Below, one piece after another: positions 32,491-42,689 of a stretch of DNA of 64,000 nucleotides. Location: assembly GCA_015680685.1 (NCBI GenBank), contig MNCI01002119.1, positions 402,189 through 466,188 of the forward strand, written 5' to 3'. The number at the start of each line of letters is the position of its first letter. The first letter of the stretch is position 1. The DNA is from Gnetum montanum (lineage: Eukaryota > Streptophyta > Gnetopsida > Gnetales > Gnetaceae). The position numbers and the translations under genes were made by a program. The notes below the pieces were generated by a model, which was given only the letters and a program-made list of their open reading frames with translations, was not told the origin of the DNA and searched no databases.

Positions 32491-32499
32491 GCTTGTGTT

Positions 32500-33490
32500 C
32501 AAACATAGAATGATTTTAGATATAGGTGATTGGTTGGATTGGCAAGCTCATTTCCTTCCATGTAGGCTAGCTTGAATGCACCATTATCAAATGCTTTGAT
32601 GACCACGTAAGGCCCTTCCCAGTTGGCTGAGAATTTGTCCGGGTGTTCCCAAACAGCCTTGAGCATAAGGTCGCCCTCTTTAATTAGGCGCTTGTTGATG
32701 TCATGGTGATGTCGCCATCGTTGTTTCTTTTGATACCATTCGATCTAGTCGAGCGCGTGTACGTGTTCCTCTTCTGCTGAGTTGAGGTCAATGATACGTA
32801 GCTCATTGTTTTGTCCGTCGTCGAGAAGTCCGGAGAGTGTGATCCTTAACGATGGTACCTGTAATTCCAGAGGTAAAACAACTTCTGAACCGTAAATAAG
32901 ACTATATGGAGTTTTACCTGTTGACGTTCGGTGTGTAGTGCAGTATGCCCATAATGCGTACATTAATTGCTCGTGCCATTTCTTTTTGCTCTAGGTTAGC
33001 ATTTTCTTAAGTATTGTAATGATCGTCTTATTTGTTGCTTCTACTTGCCCATTTCTTTGAGGATAGTAAGGGGAGGAAAACGAGTGTTTGATCCCCAGAT
33101 TGTCGCAAAAAGTTTTTGTTTTGGCACTGCTAAATTACGGCCCGTTGTCAGTGATGATTGTCATGGGAATGCCGAAACGGGTTACTATGTTTACAAGGAT
33201 GAAATTGCACATGTGTTTAGATGTGGTTTTTCGAAGGGGAACAACTTCTACCCAGTTCATGAAATATTCAGTGGCGGTTATGATGAAACCATTCCCTACC
33301 GAAGATGAGGGTGTTATCAGGCCGATAAGGTCAAATCCCCATTTTTGGAAGGGCCACGTGATTTGCGCTGTGTGCAACTCGTTCAGTGAGATGTGGATTA
33401 GGTTACTATGCTTTTGGCAAGTGTTGCATGTTTTAACCTTGGAGAGACAGTCATATTCCATGTGCGGCCATTAATAGCCTAATCATCTTA
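32500..33490 (-). pseudogene. E2 integrase
   Basis: Zinc-binding cysteines in CNTCQKHSN; catalytic residues in GFDLIGLITPSSSVG (Asp), IITDNGP (Asp) and RNGQVEATNK (Glu), so D,D,E are intact. Then GKTPYSLIYGSEVVLPLELQ and a GPY/F-like end (WEGPYVVIKAFDNGAFKLA) finishing near 32505. The frame is the same as RT and RNase H upstream, with stops near 33135, 32745 and others. It would insert the cDNA; the many stops make it dead. Confidence 0.87.
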
Positions 33491-34195
33491 TTTTCGTGGC
33501 CATGGCTTTTGACACTATGTGTTCTCCGTATAGTCCCTCATGTATTTGTTCAACTATGGCTTGGGCATCAGTACTACTAACGCATGTTAGCAATATGCCT
33601 TCGTAGGATCGATGACATAGTGTGTCCCCTACGAGGGTGTATTGCCTAGAACGTTTCCGCACCGCATCCTTCTATGCATGTGTTAGATGTCGTGGTGTTT
33701 CACCATGTAGAAGGTACTCTTTTATGTCATCATACCATTCCACCGCGTGTGTTGTACTAATAGATGCAATTGGCAATGTGTCGGGGGTATCAATTATTGG
33801 TTCGGTATAGTTGATTACGGAGCTTGGTAGGGCATGGAACATGTTGGGCGATATATTTAGCGCTAATGTGGCTAACGCGTCTGCGATGGTGTTATCATTT
33901 CGAGAGACGTGTTGCACATCAATGTTTTCGAACCGCCTCATTAGGTGTTTTTCCAAGTCACAGTATGGTTGTAAGTGTTGGGCTTTACACGTGTAAATAT
34001 CTGTAACTTGGTTTACGACCAATTGTGAATCCCCTCTGACTACAAGCCGTGTGATGTCCGAAGCTAGTGTTGCCGTGAGACCTATAAGGAGACCTTCGTA
34101 CTCTGCTATGTTATTCGTACAATGAAAGTTGAGGCGGTAGGCAAAGGGTCAGATCTCCCCAGAAGGATAGGTGATGACAGCGGCTGCAATTCCTC
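33491..34195 (-). pseudogene. E2 archaeal-type RNase H and linker
   Basis: Second RNase H of the Tat/Ogre type: VVNQVTDIYTCKAQHLQPYCDLEK, HVSRNDNTIADALATLALN. Upstream EYEGLLIGL-like and GDSQL-like segments follow the stop at ~34195. The linker ends EWYDDIKEYLLHGETPRHLTHA-stop at 33672. Same frame as both neighbours. Confidence 0.82.
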
Positions 34196-34853
34196 CTCAA
34201 GAGGTGGATGCTCCATCAAAGTTTAGAATGGCATCATAATCTTGGGGCACTATGTCTATGGTGTTTATGTTCTCATCTGGGAATTCTAGGTCTATGGTTG
34301 CTTGATCACGCGTTGGTGACGTGGCCATTTGATCTGCTATGGCTTGACCCTTGATTGATGATTGCGCTACGTAGTATAGGTCAAACTCGGCTATCATGGC
34401 TTTCCACCGGGCTATTCGACTCGTTTCGTAAATGTTCCCTATTATAGCTCTCAGTACATTGTCCTTACAAATTATGTAGACTTGATTACGGAAGAGGTAA
34501 TGTTGCCATTTTCTTAGAGAAAATACCAAAGCTAAACATGACTCCTCCACGTCGTTGTACTTCTTTTCGTGGGCAACTAAGGCATGGCTCAAGTAGTATA
34601 TAGGGACTTCTGTTCTGTCATCTTATTTTTGGCAAAGCATAGACACGATGGACGATTCCGAAGTGGCAAGGTAGATGTAAAACGGTTTGTTGTTTTGGGG
34701 TGGGTAAACCGTAGGCAGTCGAGCAAGTGCTGTTTTGATGTTTTCGAACGCTTCCTGACACTGTGGAGTCCATTCAAAATGGACATTTTTACGTAACAGG
34801 TGGTTCATCGATTTTAGTTTTTCAATCAATCTTTCTACGAAGCACCTGATGAA
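34196..34853 (-). pseudogene. E2 RNase H
   Basis: FEWTPQCQEAFENIKTAL, KPFYIYLATSESSIVSMLCQ, then after a stop HALVAHEKKYNDVEESCLALVFSLRKW, IICKDNVLRAI, RIARWKAMIAEFDLYYVAQSS. Two stops, no frameshift. Confidence 0.83.
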
Positions 34854-36098
34854 TTATAGTCTACCTTGTAGACCTCGAAGTTCAGTAAGGTTACTGGGTG
34901 GTTTCAGATTGGTGATGGCCTTAACCTTATCGGGGTCTACCCGTATCCCTGCCTCAGAGGCTATGAATCCAAGCATTTTGCCTGTTTTGACATCAAAGAC
35001 ACATTTTTTTGGATTAAGTCTTAGTTCATATTTTAAACAATGCTTCAAGACTAAGTCGAGGTCTTGTACATGTTGTTCGGTCGTTTTTGACTTAACCATG
35101 ATGTCATCCACATAATCGTTGAGCGACCGTAACATATAATCACTAAAGATAAATGTCATATCTCTTTGATATGTGGCCCCTGCATTCTTGAGACCAAAGG
35201 GCATCATGGTGTAACAAAAAGTTTCCCATGGGGTCATAAAGGTGGTTCGAAGTTGATGTTCCAGGTTGATGCGTATTTGGTTGTATCCTGAAAAACCATC
35301 CATAAAAGATAGCAAGGCATGTTCGGCAGTCGAGTCAACGAGTTGATCGATGCTGGGTAGGGGAAAGTCATCTTTTATGATTGCTACATTTAAATATCAG
35401 AAGTCGATGCATAAGCGAATGCTTCCATTTTTCTTCGGGATGATGACCATGTTTGACACCCACTCGGCGTAATCAACGACTCTAATGAAACCAGCTTGGT
35501 AAAGCTTGGTGATCTCATTGTGAACTGCCAATGCCACCTTAGGTCTAACTTTTCGTGCCTTTTGTTTTACCGGTCTTAGTTTGGGGTCGAGAATAATATT
35601 GTGTTGGACAATTCTAGGATCTAGCCCGGGCATGTCTGTGTAGGACCAAGCGAAGGCTTTCATGTTTTTCCTAAGTATGTTTTTAATGTCGTTCGCTAGT
35701 TGTGGTTGCAGTATGGCACTTAATTTTAATAATTTGATCTCCCCATCTGGCATGGTAATGGGGGTTTCAGCTAACGGATCTTCGGTGATGTTTTCGGCCT
35801 CTATGTCAAGGAATTTTATCATACCTTCGTAATCATCTGTGGTTTTCCGTGTGGAGGCTATGAACATGTTGTCCGTTGGTGAACTTACATTGATGAAATT
35901 TATGTTAATGTCCCGCGTGATGTTGCCATATGGTCCATCCATGGTTAACGGCGCGATTAAATGCTGACAGTCCATTGAGCTTGACCCTACCAATAAATGG
36001 AGAGCTGCATGAGCAAAGGGGGATCGTTCAGTGTCTTTTGGTAATTTCAAACTATGTGTACATGTATAATGGTGGATTATCGTCACACCTAGATGCAT
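34854..36098 (-). pseudogene. E2 reverse transcriptase
   Basis: Motifs in order: FAWSYTDMPGLDP, KLYQAGFI, VVDYAEWVSNMVIIPKKNGS, CIDF-stop (TGA where E1 has CGA), SFMDGFSGYNQIRIN, FGLKNAGATYQRDM, NDYVDDIMVKSK (intact YVDD), LNPKKCVFDVKTGKMLGF. Only a few stops interrupt ~415 codons. The open frame begins ~250 codons before the RT fingers, with a segment poorly conserved except SMDCQHLI and ETPITMPDGEI. Immediately upstream (36105 onward) are dyad units and the antisense gene's promoter. Confidence 0.9.
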
Positions 36099-36104
36099 GA
36101 CAGT

Positions 36105-36205
36105 TTAAGGCCATACCGGGCCATGAGTGGTAGTTTAAGGCCATACCGGGCTGTCATCGGATGGGGAAATGGTAGTTTAAGGCCGTACCGGGCCGAAAGG
36201 TTGGT
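36105..36205 (-). repeat. Dyad units, RT side of E2 antisense gene
   Basis: Three units, AGTTTAAGGCCATACCGGGC twice and AGTTTAAGGCCGTACCGGGCC; the arms are GGCC/GGCC around six bases. Confidence 0.85.
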
Positions 36206-36390
36206 TTAAACTAGCGTAAACGTGTAAAATGGGGCCCATGGAAAAACCAAGACGCAATAATCTCTGTTTTTACTTAATTTTTAGTTAATTTTTATCACTT
36301 TTGGACAAAATTTGGCGAAAAATAAATGAAAAAGGCAAAAAAGGAAAAAAAAAGAGCAACGGCGGCGTCAGCGTCAGCGTCGTCGGGGCA

Positions 36391-36400
36391 CTATATAAAC
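36391..36400 (+). promoter_or_regulatory. TATA box of E2 antisense gene
   Basis: CTATATAAAC on the plus strand, ~260 bp upstream of the predicted ATG at 36661, followed by a leader with AGCGTAAGCGTAAGCGTAAACC and AGCGTAGACGC words that also occur in the E2 LTR and gag leader. Confidence 0.75.
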
Positions 36401-36660
36401 AAAAGGGGGGGGGTCCATTTGTTTCTTACTTTGAAAACGACAGCGTAAGCGATAGAGCGCAACCTGCTAAAGCGTAAGCGTAAGCGTAAACCTACCTCTC
36501 AGCGTAGACGCCGATGAGAGACCCTAGCGTAGATGCTGAAGATTAAACCCCAGCGTAGACGTGGAGTGACCCTAGCGTAGATGCCGAAGAGTGGACCTAC
36601 GAGCACCAGCATAGACAGTTGCTCAGCATAAACTGACATCGATAGTGTAGACAATCCGAG

Positions 36661-39600
36661 ATGGGCAAGGGGAAGGAAGTGTAGGGCCAGGGTAGGAAGG
36701 GTCCCGACCTGACCTTTGCAGAAGAGACAGAGGCCATGTTGCACGGCCTGCCCAGGCCGAAAATCCCATCGTGGCTTGTGACATCCCATAGGTACACCTT
36801 GATCCCTGCTTCTTGTTGTTTCTGTGTTATCTTTTATTGTTTGTAGCATAGACAGTCTCGGCGTATACGCCGGCGGTAGAGGGTTTGTAGGTGTATGGGT
36901 TGTCGGCGTATACACCGAGCGTCATTTTATAGTGTAAAACACTCTTTATTGGCAAAATGTTTGTCAACGTAATTGATTTATCATCGGTGTAACTTCTGTT
37001 TATGGCGTATACGCCGAGGGCTTGCTCAGCATCTACACTGGGCATGCGCGGTCGCTTTTACAGCCTAAACTTGATTTTCACGTCTCTGGTGTAGACTGTT
37101 TACACTGAAAGCTAACTTGGGCGTATACGTCAAGGGTTTGCTCAGCGTATACGCTGGGCGTGAAGGGGTTCGTGCGTCAGCGTAAAGCCGATTGCCGTCA
37201 GCGTAGACGCTGAGTTGAATTGTGTTTTTTACGCTAAGTGTTGGTTGGTGTATACGCTCTGTATACAGCATATACGCTGAGCTTAAATTGCATTTTTTTG
37301 TGCTAATTGTTGATCGTTTGGCCGGCGTATACGCTCTGTATACAGCATATACGCTAAGCATAAACAGTTAGTTGATTTTTGAATTTTGCCGATTTATGAT
37401 ACGAACTTTTGTTTTATTGTGACATCGCGATTGGTTGCAGGGACAGTAAATGCTTCCTCATTGTTGTTGAACTCGTCGGGGTATTGACATGGGTTGGCCC
37501 CGTTGAGGATGGGGAGGTTCCCCCGAACCTAACTGTGGATGAAAAGGGGGTTTGGTTTAGGGGAGGCGCGTGTGGATTTTTGTCCTTCCTATTGGACAAT
37601 TTCGAGGTGTCTATCTGGTCAGACTTTGATGAGGTGACTGCACGGAGCGTGCTTGAGGAGATGCTGCCGGGGGCTGCGGAGGGTGTCATGGTTTTCATAC
37701 AGGACATTGACAAGGGGCCTTTTGTTAACGAAGATGGTACTATGCACGGGCCCCGGGCCACACGCCCATTAACGCGCGTGTGGGCACTGTTGCCGCGAGG
37801 GTTGGATTATCTCAATAATACGTTGTTCATAGTTGCCCATGCACATACATTATTCCAGAACCCTCCCGGTACGATGTATTGAGTGGCCAGGTAGGCATGT
37901 TTCAGTTTACTATTTCCTTTCGCTGTTCAGTGCTCATTTCTTGTTATGACCCATATTTGCTTACAAGACGAAGACCCACCCGGATGAGACACTCCTTGAA
38001 GATGAAGGATTAGCCCTTGATCGCACTGCTCTGGAAGCATGTATGATGGGCCCCACCCTTCATGGGACCATGCTGAGGCAAACGAAGGGTTCGATGGTCC
38101 ACTTTCACAAGCAGTTCTCTAGAGCGTTTGCGATGTGCAAGGCTCGTGGGTGGCTTCAAGAAGACTGGACTGACAATGGGCCAATTTTCTCTTGTGATCT
38201 TGGCAGCACGTCTAGATCTGCCACTAACGGTAAAGGATAATCTTTCTTGCATATGTTAGTGGGTCTATCTGTTTGAAGTTACGCTGATCTGATCGTTTTA
38301 AATTGGTTTTACAGTCGATGCACCTCCTGGTGGGGATCCCGTGACAACAGGCCGAACTGAGACTACTTTGTCCATGAAGTTCAGGGAGGTGGCAAAGGGA
38401 CAGAAGTGGCTACGTAAGCAAGCTCCACCATCCCTCACTCGTTGCCTGGACGATGTCGGCCTCATGGAGCTTTTTATGATGCCTAGCCCTGACATCTCAA
38501 TCGGGGAGATGATTGGGATCGTGGACTCTTTTAATGAGTCTGTCTCACAGTACAACACCCGGATTAAGGGTGTCAAGGTGGTGTTTCTTCTATCGCTTGT
38601 GTTCTTTTCCAACTTGTTTGGCTTACCGGCAGATGGCCTACCTGTAGTATTGGATAGATCTCATAAAGAGCTCCAGACGATCTGTGAGCTGGAATCTTGG
38701 CTAGGTGTGGCCAAAAGCACTAAGGGATTCCCGATGCAGGGGAAAGCGAAAGTTGTAGAGGTGAATGAACTATATCCCCTGTTTCGGGCACGGGTATTCT
38801 GGAAAACCCTTTCCCAGGTGAGGTGCCTTGGGGTTGAGGCTGGTCGTGTCATGCGAACTGTTTTGGAAATAGGCATGCGGTATAACTGGGCTCAGTTTTT
38901 GTTGGTGGGCCTGCACAAGGAGATAGTGCGGTTGTGCTTGAATATCGAAGCACAATCTCACTTCACCTTTGCCTTCTTCGCCGGTTATCTCTGCCGTTTT
39001 GCTGAGTTCCTTGTGGTTCGCGCAGACAACAAGTTTGTTCTGCGGGATCGGGTCAACTATCCTGCCCGTGGGTCAAACACTGGTATGACACAGCCAAATC
39101 CCAAGATGCCCCAGAAGGTATCGATGAATCCGTTTCTGTTACTACAGGAGGATCATCTGGCAGTTCAATCCACACATGGGATAGTCTGGGATTGGAGCCA
39201 GAAGATGTACCTTTAACCGCTAGGTGGGCAGAATAGGTTATCAAGGAAACCATCGGCCAAGCCAAGTCGAAGTTAAAAAGGCCCAACCGTCCGACGGAGG
39301 AGGTTGCCGATATCAGCCAGCCACATGTGAAGCACATACGCTTCAAGATGACTGGTAAGCGAGGCTCAACCACTTATTATTTTATCGTATTCGTTTGTTT
39401 ATTAATTGTTACTCCAATTGCTTACGTATTGTTGCTTTTTTTTTTTGAAAAAGTGAGGAAGCAGGTTTTGGAGACTATCATAGAGGAGGAGGAGATGACT
39501 ACAGAGAAAAACAACAGGGAGGAAAGTCCAGAGAAAATCCAAGACGGAGGAACGGAGCAGTTAACAGAGAAGACTACTGAAACTGAACCGTTAGATGACC

Positions 39601-41054
39601 AGGACGCTATCAACCAAGTGTTCAGTAGCTTCCTTAAGGGTGTTTTGGATTTGGGCAATCCCCTAGAGAGTGATAAGGATCATGGTACATTTTCGCATTT
39701 AGTTCATTTTTATTTGCTGAATCAGTTATGGCTCCGATGGTCTATTATTTTTGTGTTTTTATGCTTTTCAGATGAAGGTAGTGAGACCAGGACGGTACGG
39801 TTGGATGTACCCATGAAGACGGTTCCCCATGAGAGGACCGCTGAGGTTAGTTCTTCCCGTGCCCATGAGCCACTTATTTGGTCAGAAATGCCAAGTAAGA
39901 TGGATTTTGTGGTTGGCATCGCGGAGGAAGTTGTTGAATGGATCCAAGAAGCCCACCCTAACATAGGTATACATTACTTAAAGATTTGAAGCTTCACATC
40001 TTGTTTGTATAGTTTTAACATTTGTATTTTTGGCGTGGGTAGGTGCTAAACTGAGATGGGATCCCTCAGAAAGCATTAGCATGGAAAGCCTCACCACACT
40101 CTCCCCCGAAGTAGAGCAGGTGCTAAGGCCTGTTTATGAGGGAGTTGCAGAAAGCCTTGTACATAATGCCAAGTCATTATGGACTTGTAGGCGTTCCATT
40201 GAATAGTTGTGGCTGCAAATACAGGCGAAGGAAAAGGAAGTCTCCGAATTGTCAGAGGAACGTGACGATTTAAAGGCTCGGTATGAGTTTGCCGTTGCCA
40301 GACTAAGCAGAGATTGCTCCTGGCGAACGTCCGAGGTCACATACACCAGGTATTGGAACTTACTAAATCATCATGCGTTGTTGACTCAGAGGATGGCGGA
40401 GCGCAAAGCCCAAATTGATCTCCTAAACCTCAAGTGTCAAGATTGGAAGGCTTTTGCTTCCAAGGTTCGCAAATGGGGTCAGGATGAGAAAAACCATAAA
40501 CATCATTACAAGAAATCATTAAAGGAGGTGTCTATTGAGAAGAACCAGCTAGAGATGTTTGTGGAGGGTTTGGGTTTACGCTCTGCATTTGATACGTTTG
40601 CTCAAAACACAACTGTGGAAATGGAATCACCTACAAGGGTGATAACTACTACTTCTGGGGAGGTGTCGGTGGGTGAATTCCCTCTGAAACGTCCTACCTG
40701 GTTGGCGGTCGACAAAGGCAAGGCTTTGGTAGATATTGACTTAGGCCTGGATGGGACAGATTGGGCCAGCGTTTCAGCGGAAGAAATCCTTCATCGGCTT
40801 GAATTCGGTCTAGGGGGTCCCCTATGGTAGGCGTTTTATTCTTATGAAGTTGGTTCATTGGATAATGTTTAAAATTTTAACATCCACTTATTTTTATGTT
40901 GGTTGTTTATTTTTGGTGTTTTCAGAATGAAGGTGGTGATGATGCCCAAGAGGCTGGCCCCAGCGAAGCAAGGGCCCCTGACGTTGGTGGCTCTAAAGGA
41001 GATGATCCTCCTATCCCAGCGCTTAGTGTTTTTAGTGTTTTTTGGGTTTTTTGA
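36661..41054 (+). pseudogene. E2 antisense gene: eight-exon element-encoded protein
   Basis: Best copy of the gene that lies opposite to gag-pol. Inferred exons: 36661-36791, 37441-37890 (450 nt), 37968-38229, 38315-39354, 39465-39684, 39772-39966, 40043-40826, 40926-41054 (TGA 41052-41054). Predicted ~1070 residues: exon 2 GVWFRGG and HTLFQNPP; exon 4 (about 280-625) GLMELFMMP, SNLFGLPADGLPVV, CLGVEAGRVMR, YNWAQFLLVGLHKEI, FAEFLVVRADN; exon 5 acidic IEEEEMTTEKNNREE; exon 7 a coiled coil (KEKEVSELSEERDDLKARYEF), RYWNLLNHHALLTQRM, DWKAFASKVRKWGQ, NHKHHYKK, VSAEEILHRLEFGL; acidic tail. Defects: TAG 36682-36684, TGA 37880-37882, a one-base shift near 39080, TAG 40204-40206. The LFGLPxDG domain resembles plant mobile or 'putative plant transposon protein' domains; not proven. 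Confidence 0.88.
36840..37375 (+). repeat. GCGTATACGC palindromes inside intron 1 of E2 antisense gene
   Basis: Four exact GCGTATACGC and about eight variants (GCGTATACACC, GCGTAGACGC, GCATATACGC), including a repeated CGTATACGCTCTGTATACAGC block at ~37249 and ~37325. This is the LTR U3 palindrome of the same element, in a region flanked by dissimilar sequence. Confidence 0.88.
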
Positions 41055-41294
41055 CTGATTCAAATTGATACAGGAATTGATTCAAATTGATACAAGAATT
41101 GTAACTTGGAAATGTTGAGAAAAACAGGACCAATTGGTTCTTAGAATTGTATAACGTTGCATGAATAAACATTTTTTTGTTGATTTTCAATTTGGTTGCA
41201 CACACGACACAATGTTAAGATGTTTTTGGATTTGCTTTTCTGTTTAAATGTAATGCACTAGAATAATGACAAATGGTACGTAAAAAGGAAAACA
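41055..41294. other. 3' flank of E2 antisense gene
   Basis: AT-rich with a repeated TTGATTCAAATTGATACA; AATAAA-like signal at 41163. Probably the 3' UTR of the plus-strand gene. Nothing else seen. Confidence 0.4.
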
Positions 41295-41605
41295 GGGTAT
41301 GCGCTAGTTTAAGGCCATTTCGGGCCTGATTTGCACTAGTTTAAAGCCATTTCGGGCCACTATGCGTAGTTTAAGGCCATTTCGGGCCCCATTGTAAGCG
41401 AGCAAAGTTTTGGATAAAGCAGATAAGTTTCTTGGTGGACCGACCTTTTCTGATCGTGGGTAGTTTTATGTCGTTGCGGACATGATAGTTTAACGTCTTT
41501 CCAGACAAAGGGTGTTGTTTAATAATGTTCTTGGCTCTATTATAGTTTAATGTTATTTCAGGCTGTATGTAGTTTAACGTCATTTCGGATGAAGGGTAGT
41601 TTTAT
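41295..41605 (-). repeat. Dyad units, protease side of E2 antisense gene
   Basis: About seven units: three GTTTAAGGCCATTTCGGGCC-type (41306-41390), then TTTTATGTCGTTGCGGACAT, TTTAACGTCTTTCCAGAC and TTTAACGTCATTTCGGATG. The arms change together: GGCC/GGCC, ATGTC/GACAT, GTC/GAC. Confidence 0.85.
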
Positions 41606-42510
41606 TTTAATTGTTTTTTGATTTTCTTTATTTTTATGTCAGGGGGTGTATTAGCCGGTACGATTTTGTATTCTGCGTCTCCTTCGCTGATCACATTGAA
41701 TGGCAATTTAGTCCAGGAGGCGTCCGTTAGAATGTTTTCGGTATTGGTATTTTCAGGTGCTTCGGTGTCCGTCGTTGTTTTTGTGTTGGTTTCTTCATGA
41801 GGCGATGTGTGTAGAGTGTTAGATGCAGGTGTTTCAGTTCTAGAAGACTCTTGTCTTGTGTTCGGAGGTTTACCGCCCACCAGTTGTGGTTTGTTTGTGT
41901 CATTTTGGCTAGGTTTGTCAAGTTCAACCTCGGAGCCTTGGTCCATGTCTATGTGCGACGAAATGATGGGAGTGGCCGCTTCCCCATGTATGACGATTTC
42001 ACCACCCTCATAGGGTAGGTGAATCTCCTGATGTATAGGAGAGGACACAGCTCTCAGTTGGGCCAACCAGGGTCTTCCTAATATTAGGTTGAATCCTGGC
42101 ATTTCATCGATAACTAGGAAGTCAGCGGATGTGGGGAACTAGTCTCCCGCTATGAAATCTAAGGTTATCGTGCCTTTGACCAGTACAAGTGACCTGCTGA
42201 ATGACCTTAAACATGTTGTTGTGGTTGGTTTAATTAAGTCGGTAAGCCCCAGTTGTTCAATGATGGGATATGGTACAACATTTTTGGCTGCCCCATCGTC
42301 TACATGGACTCTATGTATTTTGAATTGGTTTATATGTATTGTTATGAACATGGGGACTGTCATTATTTCCCCTGTGTTCCTGTCCATCTTGATGTTGTCA
42401 TCCTGGAAGCTCAAGGGTTTCGAAATGGCCCCTTGAGATGAGTACATGATAGCATGAATGGCAGGTTCGCTTGGGGGCAAATCCTCAGTGACCGAGATGG
42501 ACGTTAGCAT
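41602..42510 (-). pseudogene. E2 protease and acidic tail
   Basis: Retropepsin: FKIHRVHVDDGAAKNVVPYPIIEQLGL (DDG active site), TITLDFIAGD-stop, then GFNLILGRPWLAQLRAVSSPIHQEIHLPYEGGEIVIHG. A Thr/Glu-rich tail of ~100 residues (TNTKTTTDTEAPENTNTE) leads to the stop at 41602. A single TAG at ~42140 splits it. In family members it cuts the Gag-Pol precursor. It ends next to the dyad units; RT lies 5.5 kb further on, beyond the antisense gene. Confidence 0.83.
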
Positions 42511-42689
42511 GCGTACAAGGGCTTCCCGATGAGTTTAGGATGTCAAAACCAAGTCATATAAGCTTAAAGAAGTGTTCTTTTGCTTCAGCGCTTAAGTGAC
42601 TTGCATCAAGGCCATTGCGAAATCTCTGCTGTTAGAGATGGTTTTGTTAGCAATGACTGGGTTCATTGGGCCCAACAGCTTTATTTCGT

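Noticed and set aside
36499-37361. Minus-strand ORFs with YTP/YAE repeats beside the E2 antisense promoter
   Set aside because: They translate the same palindromic words and run against the supported exon 1 and intron 1.
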